From contig OZ245888.1 of NCBI GenBank assembly GCA_965229565.1, positions 806,001 to 870,000 of the forward strand: a stretch of DNA of 64,000 nt, in the 5' to 3' direction. This document shows, piece by piece, positions 16,765 through 23,884 of this stretch (its first letter is position 1; every line of letters starts with the position of its first letter). The stretch is from JANQNX01 sp040217095 (GTDB lineage: Bacteria > Pseudomonadota > Gammaproteobacteria > Eutrophobiales > Eutrophobiaceae). The notes below the pieces were generated by a model. It saw only the letters and a list, made by a program, of their open reading frames with translations. It had not been told where the DNA came from and searched no databases. The translations under genes and the position numbers were made by a program.

Positions 16765-18699
16765 ATGAAAGTTGGGAAGATAACATCGGTTAATTATAAT
16801 CAGTTCAAGGTAAAAGTTGCTTCTGATATTCGAGGTAATTCTGTCAATGTTTCTGGTGTTGTGTATTACTTCGGAAATATTGGCAGTTATTTAAAAACAT
16901 CGAACGCGGTAGGCGAAATTCTGGTCTGTGAGGTTATTTCAATATTTGATAGTGATTCAACAAAGCAAGATCATGAATTTGACCTTGAGGGAAATCGGGA
17001 GTTGTTACTAAAGCCAATTGGTACAATAAATAGGGATGACGAATTTGAGTTGGGCGTAGGAATATTTCCGAGTTTATATAGCGATGTCAGTATTGTTACC
17101 TTTGATGATATGAAAGTCATATTGCATACAGACGATTCAGATGATGAAAATGTCCACAGCAGTTTTTATCTAGGAAAGAGCAAGAACTTAATAAATTATC
17201 CTGTAGATATAAATATTGATCGTTTCTTCAATATCCATTCCGCTGTACTTGGCAATTCGGGCAGTGGTAAGTCCAATACAATTGCTCACATAATTCAAAA
17301 TATACATCAAAAAACCAACTATGGCGCAATTGGTTCTAAGATTCTTATTTTTGATGTTAACGGTGAATATAGAAATGCTTTTTCAGACCATTCAAGGGAT
17401 GAAAGTATTAAAGTAGAACTCTATAAGCCGAATATAGTCTCGGAATCTGAAGGCAATAAGCCATTTTACTTACCGCACTTTTTGCTAAATTTGGACGAGT
17501 GGAGTTCATTTCTTTTAGCTACTGAAGCAACTCAACGACCATTTTGGGATCGTGTGCTTCAAGAAAGTTATCGTTTTTATAAGATTGGAACCGCCGGCGA
17601 TAAAGACAAGCCTATGTTTGCTAGTTACATTAGGCACAAAATATGCGGGATGGTATATAGCGTTTTAAATCAGGCGGAATCTGACACAGTAAATATAACA
17701 GCAGCAGCAAGTGTTATTGCGAATTTAAGATCAATTATTGAAGAAGACGCACAATTGTCTGAGTCATTTAGAGAGCAAGGGGTGTTAGATGATCTAGAGA
17801 CGCTTAGCGCTAGCTGCACATTAAATTATGGACAAAATCAACAGGCTTTAGAAAGTGCAACAGAAGAGGTCTATAAAAAAGTAGATCTAGGCCATTACCA
17901 GACGGTTTTAAACTATAGACTTCCATACGGGGAGCATTTTGATTACAAATTTTTGCGATTGTCAGCGAACATGACCTTACTGGAAGAGGATGCGCGTGGT
18001 AACAAAAGATTGAGAGAATATACATCGACCTTAATGACCAGGCTCGACTATTTTCTTGAGAATAGTGATTGTGAATTTATGCGATCATCATTTGGTGATG
18101 CTAAGAGCGAAGCTGATTATGTAGAAAACCTTTGGTCAAATAGCGATGAGAATGAAGGCAAAACACATTTAGTAATAATAGATACAAGCGAACTGGGTAA
18201 TGATGCTCTTGAAACCCTTACATCTGTAGTTTCCAGAGTTCTATTTTCAAGCCGGAAAAAATTGGTTGGTGATAAAAGGCGAAAATATCCTGTACATCTT
18301 GTGCTTGATGAGGCGCACAGGTATATCAAAAAAGATTATCAATACATACTTCGGGAAAATGTTTTTGAGAGGATAGCTAGAGAGGGGAGAAAGTATTCTC
18401 TTTTTCTTCTAGTTTCTTCACAACGCCCTTCCGAATTGTCAGAAACTGTACTCTCCCAATGTGCTAATTTTGTTGTTCACCGAATACAGAACGAAGTTGA
18501 CATGCGTTATGTAAACGCAATTCTTCCTTATTTTTCTGAAGACTTAACCAGTAAGATAAAGCTTTCTGTTCCTGGCGAAGCTCTGGTATTTGGCAATTGC
18601 GTTACCATGCCTATGCATGTAAAGGTACAGTTAGCGAAACCAGAGCCAAATAGTAAAAACTGTAATATCCCTGAAGAGTGGTTTTTGCCAAACAATTAG
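16765..18699 (+). CDS. HerA-family hexameric ATPase of a SIR2-HerA defence pair
   Basis: This is a 644-residue HerA/FtsK-superfamily ATPase. It has an N-terminal HAS-barrel-like region (1-90), a Walker A motif GNSGSGKS (163-170), a Walker B motif HLVLDEAHRY (about 511-520), and the family's sensor region LLVSSQRPSELSETVLSQC. Residues 180-500 hold a long helical insertion. HerA rings translocate DNA and in SIR2-HerA systems assemble with SIR2 and control its NADase activity. It starts 19 nt after the SIR2 stop with AAGGAAG upstream. The 170 bases beyond its stop contain no clear terminator. No NurA nuclease is encoded nearby; SIR2 takes that position. Confidence 0.9.
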   Translation: MKVGKITSVNYNQFKVKVASDIRGNSVNVSGVVYYFGNIGSYLKTSNAVGEILVCEVISIFDSDSTKQDHEFDLEGNRELLLKPIGTINRDDEFELGVGIFPSLYSDVSIVTFDDMKVILHTDDSDDENVHSSFYLGKSKNLINYPVDINIDRFFNIHSAVLGNSGSGKSNTIAHIIQNIHQKTNYGAIGSKILIFDVNGEYRNAFSDHSRDESIKVELYKPNIVSESEGNKPFYLPHFLLNLDEWSSFLLATEATQRPFWDRVLQESYRFYKIGTAGDKDKPMFASYIRHKICGMVYSVLNQAESDTVNITAAASVIANLRSIIEEDAQLSESFREQGVLDDLETLSASCTLNYGQNQQALESATEEVYKKVDLGHYQTVLNYRLPYGEHFDYKFLRLSANMTLLEEDARGNKRLREYTSTLMTRLDYFLENSDCEFMRSSFGDAKSEADYVENLWSNSDENEGKTHLVIIDTSELGNDALETLTSVVSRVLFSSRKKLVGDKRRKYPVHLVLDEAHRYIKKDYQYILRENVFERIAREGRKYSLFLLVSSQRPSELSETVLSQCANFVVHRIQNEVDMRYVNAILPYFSEDLTSKIKLSVPGEALVFGNCVTMPMHVKVQLAKPEPNSKNCNIPEEWFLPNN

Positions 18700-18870
18700 C
18701 CGTTTAGGATATCGCAGGCAGTGTGACGTAAAGGTTAGTTGACTGCTTCAAAAAGAAAATAAGACCATTTAATGTATTTACATAAAAATTAGCCTCCACC
18801 CGCCAAGCAATATACATAACTTGGTTTTCTCTCAGTTATAGTTAATTTAATAGATATGTATAATAAATGG

Positions 18871-19620
18871 CTATATAGGATTTAAGTTTTTACCTTCAAA
18901 GAGCGGAAGAGTTTTCATAAGAGACTTAAAAACACCATCCATACACTTTATAGCCCATTCATGGCGTGATGTTATTTTAAAGTTATCCTTGTTATTAATA
19001 TTAAAACTATATTTGTGTGACTCTTTTGTCGCCCCTGGTTTTAAAAGCTTTTGCGGCCATTTATCTTTGTGATGCCTTGTAAAGAGCTGCTTTTGAAGAT
19101 GGATAACAAGACCAATACACATGCGTGTGCGTTGTCCATACACAACATCTATACGTATGTACCCTTCTCGTTCTAAGTTTGCCAGATAGCGTTGTATCGT
19201 TCTTCTACAGCGTTCTAAAGCCTTCATTAAATAAGTGACAGTAACATCAAGAGAGCGCCCTACTCGGTTATTACGGTAGGTCAATTCAGCAATCTTACGA
19301 GCACAGCGTCGCGCACCATCAGTTAGATTATTATCGTTATCTAATCGTGCTGATAATTCGGGTACATAAGCATCGTTATCCACAGGCGGTTTTTTTCGTG
19401 GTCGTTCATATAATGAATAGTAATGACACGTTTGTAACGAGCGTGTACGCCTATTCTCTCTTTTAAATTGTTCTAATGACACATTCGCTTTGTTGAATAT
19501 AGTTGAAAGCGTGATGTTAGGTATAGTACCTACGCTACTTTTAAACCCTGTTTTGTTTTTAAGTAGCATAGAAGCATCATGAAGAAGTTCTTCTTCAGAT
19601 GGTTTATAAGAATTGTACAT
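18871..19620 (-). CDS. Plasmid-type replication protein candidate (winged-helix)
   Basis: This is a 249-residue basic protein. Its middle (about 100-165) looks like a winged helix: a SLDVTVTYLMKALERCRRTIQRYLANLEREGYIRIDVV pattern matches an HTH followed by a wing. Plasmid replication initiators often have this type of domain, and the context fits: it is divergent from parA across an A+T-rich region with two perfect DnaA boxes, and a third lies inside this gene (19376-19384). The start ATG has GGGAG 8 nt upstream. It could instead be a regulator of the partition operon. The identity as a replication initiator is inference. Confidence 0.6.
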   Translation of the reverse strand: MYNSYKPSEEELLHDASMLLKNKTGFKSSVGTIPNITLSTIFNKANVSLEQFKRENRRTRSLQTCHYYSLYERPRKKPPVDNDAYVPELSARLDNDNNLTDGARRCARKIAELTYRNNRVGRSLDVTVTYLMKALERCRRTIQRYLANLEREGYIRIDVVYGQRTRMCIGLVIHLQKQLFTRHHKDKWPQKLLKPGATKESHKYSFNINNKDNFKITSRHEWAIKCMDGVFKSLMKTLPLFEGKNLNPI

Positions 19621-19639
19621 AGTGAGTTCTCCCTGTTTG

Positions 19640-19797
19640 AGGTTAGAGAAAACCCGCCTGAAATTTGGGCGCAGAAAATTATTGCAAGAAATGCTTGCAT
19701 CGAATCAAAATTATTGGGATATTGAAATTGCAACTACCAAATTATCACTCAATAATTCTTATGAGGCCCGCTTTCGAGCGGGTTTCTTTCTTTTTAA
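19640..19797 (+). ncRNA. Candidate antisense RNA to the rep leader, with terminator
   Basis: A convincing rightward intrinsic terminator (CCCGCT-TTCG-AGCGGG, 19767-19782, then GTTTCTTTCTTTTT) stands in the region upstream of the leftward rep-like gene, yet no good rightward gene precedes it. The interval also holds a TGCAAG-AAATG-CTTGCA hairpin (19683-19699) and a CGCC/GGCG pairing further left. A transcript ending here would be complementary to the rep mRNA leader, as in antisense copy-number control. The 5' end is a guess and I see no clear promoter. Confidence 0.4.
19767..19797 (+). terminator. Rho-independent terminator between rep-like gene and parA
   Basis: A perfect 6-bp G+C-rich stem (CCCGCT / AGCGGG) with a stable TTCG loop is followed by a T-rich tract. 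It acts on rightward transcription. It also cuts across the 70-codon frame at 19613-19825, which is therefore not a credible gene. Confidence 0.8.
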
Positions 19798-20121
19798 ATC
19801 ATTAACACTCCCTGTCATTGATTAGTTTTAATGTGGATAAGATATGGAATCATTCCCATATCTAAAATAAGTATGACTCCATATTTTTATAGATCAATGA
19901 TTCATCGATTTGATTGAAACTAAAGTTGTGTAGTTTAGCGAAAAATAAATGAGTAAAAATTAACTTCCCTATTTTGAAACGTAAGTTTCATAGCCTACTT
20001 CGGACTTAAACCAGATTAGCTACATATTCCTTAATCCATTCAATACGTAATTGTGGATAACAAAAGATTAAACAATTAAACGATTTAAGGTGTTTTATTT
20101 TGAAGCTATAAATATAAGAAG
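19798..20121. other. Probable plasmid-type replication origin region
   Basis: Two perfect consensus DnaA boxes (TTATCCACA on the minus strand) lie at 19832-19840 and 20052-20060 in an A+T-rich, gene-free interval between the divergent rep-like and parA genes. Between them are an inverted repeat ATATGGAATCAT (19842-19853) / ATGACTCCATAT (19873-19884, one mismatch) and a perfect TGAAAC-GTAA-GTTTCA palindrome (19975-19990). DnaA boxes plus A+T-rich DNA beside a Rep gene are the classic parts of an origin. Whether it is active is unknown. Confidence 0.6.
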
Positions 20122-20307
20122 AACTTTAATGCTTAAAGGTTTAAAAATACAAAAGTTTCAAAGTTGAAGAATACAAAAACTTTAAAACTAAAATATTAAA
20201 TACTTTTAACTATAAAACTCTTAAACATATAAAAACTTTAATCTTGAAGTATTGAAGAACTTAAAACGTTAATTATTTTAATAATAAAGAATTGAAAGAC
20301 TTTAAAA
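20122..20307. repeat. Phased AACTTTAA boxes upstream of parA (candidate centromere or operator)
   Basis: AACTTTAA occurs at 20122-20129, 20178-20185 and 20234-20241, exactly 56 bp apart each time. A related GACTTTAAAA follows at 20298-20307, touching the parA start. Looser CTTAAA and ACTTTTAAC copies lie in between. Almost the whole interval is built from short A/T blocks. Repeats next to parA often serve as the centromere (parS) or as the operator bound by the small partner protein. The regular spacing is seen directly; the function is inferred. Confidence 0.5.
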
Positions 20308-20981
20308 TGAAAGTAATCTCTCTTATTACACAAAAAGGCGGCAGTGGAAAATCAACGCTTGCGGAATGTCTTGCTGTAGCCGCAACGTTGGATAACAAGG
20401 CGGTTGCCATTCTTGATATGGATCCACAGGGTTCTGCTATTAACTGGAAACAACGCCGAGGCAGTTCTGATCCAGCGGTACTGCCTGTAACAATGTCGAA
20501 TTTAGCAGAAGAAATAGAACGTGTTAAAGCAAGTGGTGCTGATTATGTATTTATTGATACCCCTGCTCGGCTCTCTGATTGGGCGATGGCCTCCGCAAAG
20601 GTTTCTGATCTTGTCATTATTCCATCCAGACCAACGATTAAAGATTTAGAGAGAGTAGAGGCCTCTATTAAGCTTTCAACGTTAGATAAAATAAGACCCG
20701 TGCTTGTTGTTCTCAATCAAGTGCGGTCAAGAGGGAACCGAGACGAATTAGCTGAAACATACATCAAGTCAAAAAACTTTCCAGTATGTCCAGGCAGAAT
20801 AGGGAACCGTGTCGTGTTTGAAGATGCTGATACGTTCGGGCTAACCCCCCAAGATATTGACCAACAATGTAAGGCGGCAATAGAAATCAAACACGCATAC
20901 AAATATATAAGTAATGTTTTAGAACAGATAAATAATGAACCGATGAGTGAAAAGAAAAGTGAAGTAGTAAATTATGAATAA
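20307..20981 (+). CDS. parA: ParA-family partition ATPase
   Basis: This is a 224-residue deviant-Walker ATPase of the ParA/Soj type, the short form without an N-terminal HTH. The Walker A is KGGSGKST (10-17), the Walker A' region is DMDPQGSA, and the Walker B region is YVFIDTPA. ParA proteins form gradients on the nucleoid that move plasmid centromeres apart. I chose ATG 20307, which gives the canonical MKVISLITQKGG start, over the in-frame TTG at 20292. The gene overlaps the next one by 8 nt. Because it is the short type, autoregulation would fall to the partner protein. Confidence 0.92.
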   Translation: MKVISLITQKGGSGKSTLAECLAVAATLDNKAVAILDMDPQGSAINWKQRRGSSDPAVLPVTMSNLAEEIERVKASGADYVFIDTPARLSDWAMASAKVSDLVIIPSRPTIKDLERVEASIKLSTLDKIRPVLVVLNQVRSRGNRDELAETYIKSKNFPVCPGRIGNRVVFEDADTFGLTPQDIDQQCKAAIEIKHAYKYISNVLEQINNEPMSEKKSEVVNYE

Positions 20982-21291
20982 AAAAACAAACTTAACAGAA
21001 GCGTTATCTAACAAAGAACCAGCAAATAGTCCTGAAACGTCTATAGAAAAGGTTGAGGTTAAAAAGCCTGTAAAAAAGAAACCAGTAGAACCTCATGCTG
21101 AACAGACAAACATTACAGGTTACTTTGATAAAGTTGTTAAATGGGAATTGCAAGATTTAGCAACGGAACGTAGCCGTGTTTTGGGTAAGCGAGTTACTTT
21201 TCGAGACTTGCTTGGCGAAGCCATTAATGATTTGTTTAAAAAATACGGTAAAGCGGAAGTTGTAATAACTAATAATGAAGATCGTTTGTAA
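20974..21291 (+). CDS. Small ParA partner with a ribbon-helix-helix-like C-terminus
   Basis: This 105-residue protein has a disordered, Lys/Pro-rich N-terminal half (KKPVKKKPVEP). A compact C-terminal half follows (VKWELQDLATERSRVLGKRVTFRDLLGEAINDLFKKYG), which resembles a ribbon-helix-helix DNA-binding unit. It overlaps parA and is probably its centromere-binding ParB analogue and operon repressor, as in other short-ParA systems. Its stop is only 3 nt from the tRNA-Leu 3' end, which is on the other strand. The family assignment is by pattern and position only. Confidence 0.7.
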   Translation: MNKKTNLTEALSNKEPANSPETSIEKVEVKKPVKKKPVEPHAEQTNITGYFDKVVKWELQDLATERSRVLGKRVTFRDLLGEAINDLFKKYGKAEVVITNNEDRL

Positions 21292-21294
21292 AAA

Positions 21295-21379
21295 TGGTGC
21301 GGGTGGAGAGAATCGAACTCTCACTTCCGAAGAAACGGGATTTTGAATCCCGCGCGTCTACCAATTCCGCCACACCCGC
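21295..21379 (-). tRNA. tRNA-Leu(CAA), complete, carried by the element
   Basis: Read on the minus strand, the acceptor stem GCGGGTG pairs perfectly with CACCCGC. The D-arm is GGCGGAATTGGTAGAC, the anticodon loop is TTCAAAA inside CGGGA/TCCCG, a variable arm follows as required for a class II tRNA, and the T-arm is AGAGTTCGATTCTCT. The terminal CCA is encoded (21297-21295). The anticodon is CAA, reading UUG. A perfect TATAAT (21397-21392) lies 12 nt before the 5' end, overlapping the end of the integrase gene, so it has its own -10 box. It differs from the host remnant at 22714-22754 in both acceptor and anticodon stems. Confidence 0.95.
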
Positions 21380-21398
21380 ACACAGAGCGTGATTATAA

Positions 21399-22586
21399 CT
21401 ATTTTTTAAGATTGTTCTTTCTTTTTTTCTTGGCCTTTTTCTTAGTGGGTCGTTTTCGCATTTTATTAATTTCAGCCGTATCAATTACGTTCTTTAGATG
21501 TATTGCATAATATTTTTCAATCATCTCAACACTTGTACGACAATTTTTGGCAACTTGATAGATATCAGCACCTTCCATCAGTCTTAAGCAGATATAAGTA
21601 TGTCTTAAACTATAGGCAGTACGTCTGTGACCATCACGGTCAACTTTAAGTTTTGTTTCTTCAAGAATGCTATTAAGAAGTTCGCGATGGGTAATAGGGA
21701 ATAACCGTTCGGTTCTATCTTTAGGCTTATTTCGTTCGATAAGCCTTTTGAAAGGAAGCACTGCGCCAGGCATGCTTTTGCAAAAACCAACACCACGTTT
21801 ACCTCTAACTTCAATTTCTAATATTTCATCGTCAATTGCATCGTCATGAACGATGTCTACATCACGAAACTCAAGTCGGGCTGATTCATCTGGTCTTAGC
21901 CCTGTGTTAGCCATGAATAAAACATAGTCATGTAGTTGTTCGCAGCTCCATTGCCAACGTTTACCTTTTGATTCCAATGCACGTTTTCGTGTCGCTGTAT
22001 AAAGCGTTTTATATTCTTTTGGTGAAAACCATGCACGATGAGATATTTTGCCAGACGTTTTATAAGGTGCAGAAAGATCGGGTAGGGATGATAGCCAACC
22101 ATGTCGAATTGCTGTTTTTAATACTTGGCGTAAAGCAACAATCTCTTGGTGCATAGTACTGTGAGCAGGGGGCTTACCTGTTTTAGAATTTTCACGTCTA
22201 TAGAGGCGATACTCTTGAACTTTACCGGACGTAATTTCAGATAGACCCAGTTTGCCAAAGTAAGGTATTAAATGAACACGCAGTCTATCTTTCGTAGTCT
22301 GTATATACTTTGGATTTCGTTCTCCTTCAGTAAGGATTTCAAATTCGTGTTCAAATTGTTTTGCTGCATCTTTGAAAGTCTTTTCAGATTTAAGAACACC
22401 AGCACGATTTTTTCCACGTAATTCTATATACCAGTCTTCTGCAAAGTCTTTAGCTTTAAACAGACTTGTTTCTTTAGTGCTAGTACGACGGTTTTTTCCA
22501 GCAAGATATGTAGCGCACTGCCAGTAAGGACTTCTATCACGCTTATAGAGGTTAACCTTACCTCCCATAATTGTATGAGCTGTCAT
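21399..22586 (-). CDS. int: Tyrosine recombinase (integrase) of the element
   Basis: This 395-residue phage-type tyrosine integrase has an N-terminal arm-binding region (1-70), a SAM-like core-binding domain (70-170) and a catalytic domain. Catalytic residues visible are R231 (TGLRPDE), R328 (YSLRHTYICLRL) and Y359 (EMIEKYY). The C-terminal tail is very lysine-rich. The gene lies between the attachment site in the host tRNA remnant and the element's own tRNA-Leu, reading leftward. Its upstream region has TGTGTAA repeats. Because it points away from the host tRNA promoter in the same direction, that promoter may contribute to its expression after integration. Confidence 0.95.
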   Translation of the reverse strand: MTAHTIMGGKVNLYKRDRSPYWQCATYLAGKNRRTSTKETSLFKAKDFAEDWYIELRGKNRAGVLKSEKTFKDAAKQFEHEFEILTEGERNPKYIQTTKDRLRVHLIPYFGKLGLSEITSGKVQEYRLYRRENSKTGKPPAHSTMHQEIVALRQVLKTAIRHGWLSSLPDLSAPYKTSGKISHRAWFSPKEYKTLYTATRKRALESKGKRWQWSCEQLHDYVLFMANTGLRPDESARLEFRDVDIVHDDAIDDEILEIEVRGKRGVGFCKSMPGAVLPFKRLIERNKPKDRTERLFPITHRELLNSILEETKLKVDRDGHRRTAYSLRHTYICLRLMEGADIYQVAKNCRTSVEMIEKYYAIHLKNVIDTAEINKMRKRPTKKKAKKKRKNNLKK

Positions 22587-22601
22587 AGATATCGCCGAAT
22601 G

Positions 22602-22637
22602 TGTGTAATAGTGTGTTTTTGTGTAACAGTTGTGTAA
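22602..22637. repeat. TGTGTAA repeats upstream of the integrase
   Basis: TGTGTAA occurs three times (22602-22608, 22620-22626, 22631-22637) and TGTGTTT once (22612-22618), 16 to 52 bp before the integrase start. Short repeats at this place are typical arm-type binding sites for an integrase or its excision factor. The function is inferred from position. Confidence 0.5.
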
Positions 22638-22713
22638 GTGTATATTATGGGAAATGATTATACTAAACTATTGAAAATTAACAATAATAATTTTATATTT
22701 TTATATGTTAATT

Positions 22714-22754
22714 GATTTTGAATCCGGCGCGTCTACCAATTCCGCCACCCCGGC
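22714..22754 (-). pseudogene. 5' half of the host tRNA-Leu(CAA), cut in the anticodon loop: element attachment site
   Basis: The minus strand from 22754 reads as the first 41 nt of a tRNA-Leu: GCCGGGG acceptor strand, the same GGCGGAATTGGTAGAC D-arm as the element tRNA, then CCGGATTCAAAATC. After the anticodon the tRNA match stops and A+T-rich element DNA begins. No 3' half (which should end in CCCCGGC) occurs in the window. The shared GATTTTGAATCC core (22714-22725, also 21339-21350) is the probable crossover segment. The displaced 3' half should mark the element's other end, left of this window. Confidence 0.85.
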
Positions 22755-22849
22755 ATTGAGATAAGCAGGCGAGCAAGTATAGGCAAACTTCCGCCAGCGT
22801 CAAACTTCATAGCGAAATTCAGGGCATAATTCTGCTAACATCGCGCGCC

Positions 22850-23884
22850 ATGCATACGCGCGATTTCCAATACAAATTGCCGGAAGAATTGATTGCCCAG
22901 TTCCCGGCCAGCGAACGTGATGCCAGTCGGCTTTTACATCTCGCGGCTGACGGGCAGATGACGGATTCGTATTTCAGGAACCTGTGTGATTATTTACACC
23001 CGGGTGACCTGCTCGTGTTGAACGATACGCGGGTGATCCCGGCACGCCTGTTTGCCCACAAGGAGAGCGGTGGCAAGGTCGAGATCATGCTGGAACGTGT
23101 TATTGATGAAAGGACTTTGTTAGTCCAGTTGCGCGCCAGCAAACCACCCAAACCGGGTAGCCTGTTGCTTATTGCAGCCCGGGAGGCCTTCCAGGTCATC
23201 GCGCGCCAGGAAGAGATGTACCTGTTGAAGTTCGCCGCCTCGGGAACGCTGGATGAGTTCCTTGAGGCACACGGGCATATGCCACTGCCGCCCTATATAC
23301 AACGTACTGACGAGGCCCAGGACCGCGAACGTTATCAAACGGTTTTTTCCAACAAACCCGGTGCCGTCGCTGCACCTACCGCAGGACTCCATTTTACCGG
23401 GGCCATGCTGGAAAAATTGCAGGCCCGCGGCATAGACCATGTGCGCTTAACCTTGCACGTAGGTGCCGGGACCTTTCAGCCCGTGCGCGTCAGTGATGTG
23501 ACCCGGCATAAAATGCACAAGGAACGCATGATTTTGCCTGAAGACACGGTTGCCAGGATTGCACAGACACGTGCCAATGGTGGCCGCATTGTCGCCGTGG
23601 GGACCACCGTGGTGCGCAGCCTGGAGACGGCCGCGCGTGGCGGAGAATTGCAAGCCTACGAGGGTGATACTGATATATTCATTTATCCCGGCTTTCAATT
23701 TAAGGTGGTCGACATGTTGCTGACCAATTTCCATTTGCCCGAATCGACCTTGCTAATGCTGGTCTGCGCCTTTGCTGGCAAGGAACCGATCATGCGTGCC
23801 TATGAACATGCGGTGGCGGAGCGCTACCGGTTTTTCAGCTACGGCGACGCCATGTTACTGGAGAAGAGCAGTCATGCAGTTTGA
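22850..23884 (+). CDS. queA: S-adenosylmethionine:tRNA ribosyltransferase-isomerase
   Basis: This 344-residue QueA transfers and isomerises the ribosyl part of SAM onto 7-aminomethyl-7-deazaguanine in tRNA, giving epoxyqueuosine. The family's hallmark start (DFQYKLPEELIAQFPASERDASRLL) and the HxHxGAGTFQPV-like segment (LTLHVGAGTFQPVR) and TNFHLPESTLLML block are all present, and the length is normal. It is the first chromosomal gene right of the element, 95 bp from the host tRNA remnant. It overlaps tgt, the enzyme acting one step earlier in the same pathway. Confidence 0.97.
   Translation: MHTRDFQYKLPEELIAQFPASERDASRLLHLAADGQMTDSYFRNLCDYLHPGDLLVLNDTRVIPARLFAHKESGGKVEIMLERVIDERTLLVQLRASKPPKPGSLLLIAAREAFQVIARQEEMYLLKFAASGTLDEFLEAHGHMPLPPYIQRTDEAQDRERYQTVFSNKPGAVAAPTAGLHFTGAMLEKLQARGIDHVRLTLHVGAGTFQPVRVSDVTRHKMHKERMILPEDTVARIAQTRANGGRIVAVGTTVVRSLETAARGGELQAYEGDTDIFIYPGFQFKVVDMLLTNFHLPESTLLMLVCAFAGKEPIMRAYEHAVAERYRFFSYGDAMLLEKSSHAV

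Noticed and set aside
19613..19825. A 70-codon rightward frame across the rep leader
   Set aside because: It runs through a strong terminator and has no similarity to known proteins; a non-coding antisense RNA is more likely.
662..22721. A 14-bp identity (TTAATTGATTTTGA) at 662-675 and 22708-22721 as the left and right attachment sites
   Set aside because: At a true left junction the core should be joined to the host tRNA 3' half, not to the same flank as on the right. No tRNA 3' half lies near 662. The match is A+T-rich and probably chance.
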